61,923 bases of DNA from contig CAXYYC010000011.1 of assembly GCA_964293815.1 (NCBI GenBank), positions 1 through 61,923 on the forward strand, read 5' to 3'. The notes under the pieces were generated by a model. It worked only from the letters and a program-made list of their open reading frames with translations, was not told the DNA's origin and ran no database searches. This document shows, one piece after another, positions 61,691 to 61,923 of this stretch (position 1 is the first letter of the stretch; each line of letters opens with the position of its first letter). This DNA comes from CTSOIL-112 sp964293815. GTDB taxonomy: Bacteria > Pseudomonadota > Gammaproteobacteria > Burkholderiales > Burkholderiaceae. Both the position numbers and the translations under genes were made by a program.

Positions 61691-61923
61691 ATACCGTCAT
61701 ACCCGCACGATTTTAGCGGGTATCCAGTTTTTTACTCTATTTTCGTGGGCATAGCTCACGCTACGCCGGAGCATGGGAACGAGAATGGCGGGATGTCGTA
61801 TCCACGAAGCCGAGCTTCGTCGCTGTAATGCAGATGAACGCTGTCGTTCTACTGGGCGGTTTGCTGTCTGAGCGTTTGGGACAAACGCGAGTTTCAAACC
61901 GCCCTTATATCAGCGTTCATTGG
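61691..61923. repeat. Mosaic palindromic repeat, family B, copy C (runs into the window edge)
   Basis: Hairpin ATACCCGC/GCGGGTAT (about 61691-61716), a degraded GGAGCATGGGAACG palindrome half (about 61764-61781), GCGGGATGTCGTATCCACGA shared with copy B, and the nested core GAACGCTG...CAGCGTTC (61836-61918) enclosing GGGCGGTTTG/CAAACCGCCC and GCGTTTG-gga-CAAACGC. The rest of the unit lies beyond the window. No gene is seen from 61580 to the end. Confidence 0.72.

Overview
This window reads as chromosomal DNA of a betaproteobacterium of moderate GC content. The best evidence is the housekeeping gene order gpmA / rhodanese - grxC - secB - gpsA with a ctpA-type protease next to gpmA, and ttcA - folB - short-chain reductase - MidA-like methyltransferase; I recall both groupings from Burkholderiales and Neisseriales. 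The genus cannot be named from the sequence. No rRNA, tRNA, CRISPR array, phage or transposase gene was seen.

Layout. 1-1171: N-terminal part of a secreted RTX metalloprotease, leftward and cut by the window edge. 1333-7350: dppABCDF-type peptide ABC transporter with a promoter, an intergenic double hairpin and a terminator. 7774-20363: a complete leftward catabolic operon for phenol, in the order dmpKLMNOP (multicomponent phenol hydroxylase), dmpQ (ferredoxin), dmpB (catechol 2,3-dioxygenase), a GlcG/HbpS-like gene, then dmpCDEFGHI (meta-cleavage lower pathway). A divergent LysR-type regulator (20860-21756) has a CatM/BenM-type operator (ATAC-N7-GTAT) beside it. Phenol would go to catechol, to 2-hydroxymuconic semialdehyde, and on to pyruvate and acetyl-CoA.

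21917-29148: envelope and housekeeping genes (DUF937-OmpA protein, CtpA protease, GpmA, rhodanese, GrxC, SecB, GpsA). 29150-30766: a cholesterol-oxidase-like GMC flavoprotein. 30932-47292: an aryl polyene (APE/xanthomonadin-like) pigment cluster split into two convergent operons. The rightward operon carries an acyltransferase, thioesterase, LolA-like carrier and MMPL exporter. The leftward operon carries a halogenase-like flavoprotein, lipoprotein, two ketosynthases, a chain-length-factor-like protein, ketoreductase, dehydratases, two ACPs, a phosphopantetheinyl transferase, AMP ligase, acyltransferase, membrane protein and glycosyltransferase. 47507-61579: an antiporter, an aminotransferase, ttcA/folB/reductase, a methyltransferase, a 2-hydroxyacid dehydrogenase, a GNAT protein, a radical SAM protein, an ACT-domain protein, an Lrp-type regulator and a large bifunctional PutA.

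The most unusual content is in the intergenic DNA. One repeat family is a roughly 272-284 bp MITE-like element with about 19-bp terminal inverted repeats and an interior made almost wholly of hairpins (20421-20692, 25558-25841, 57182-57453). One copy lies between the regulator's operator and the first phenol hydroxylase gene. A second family is a mosaic of nested palindromes (7364-7671, about 23388-23780, about 61745 to the window end) with an 83-bp core of three nested stems. Neither family encodes a protein.
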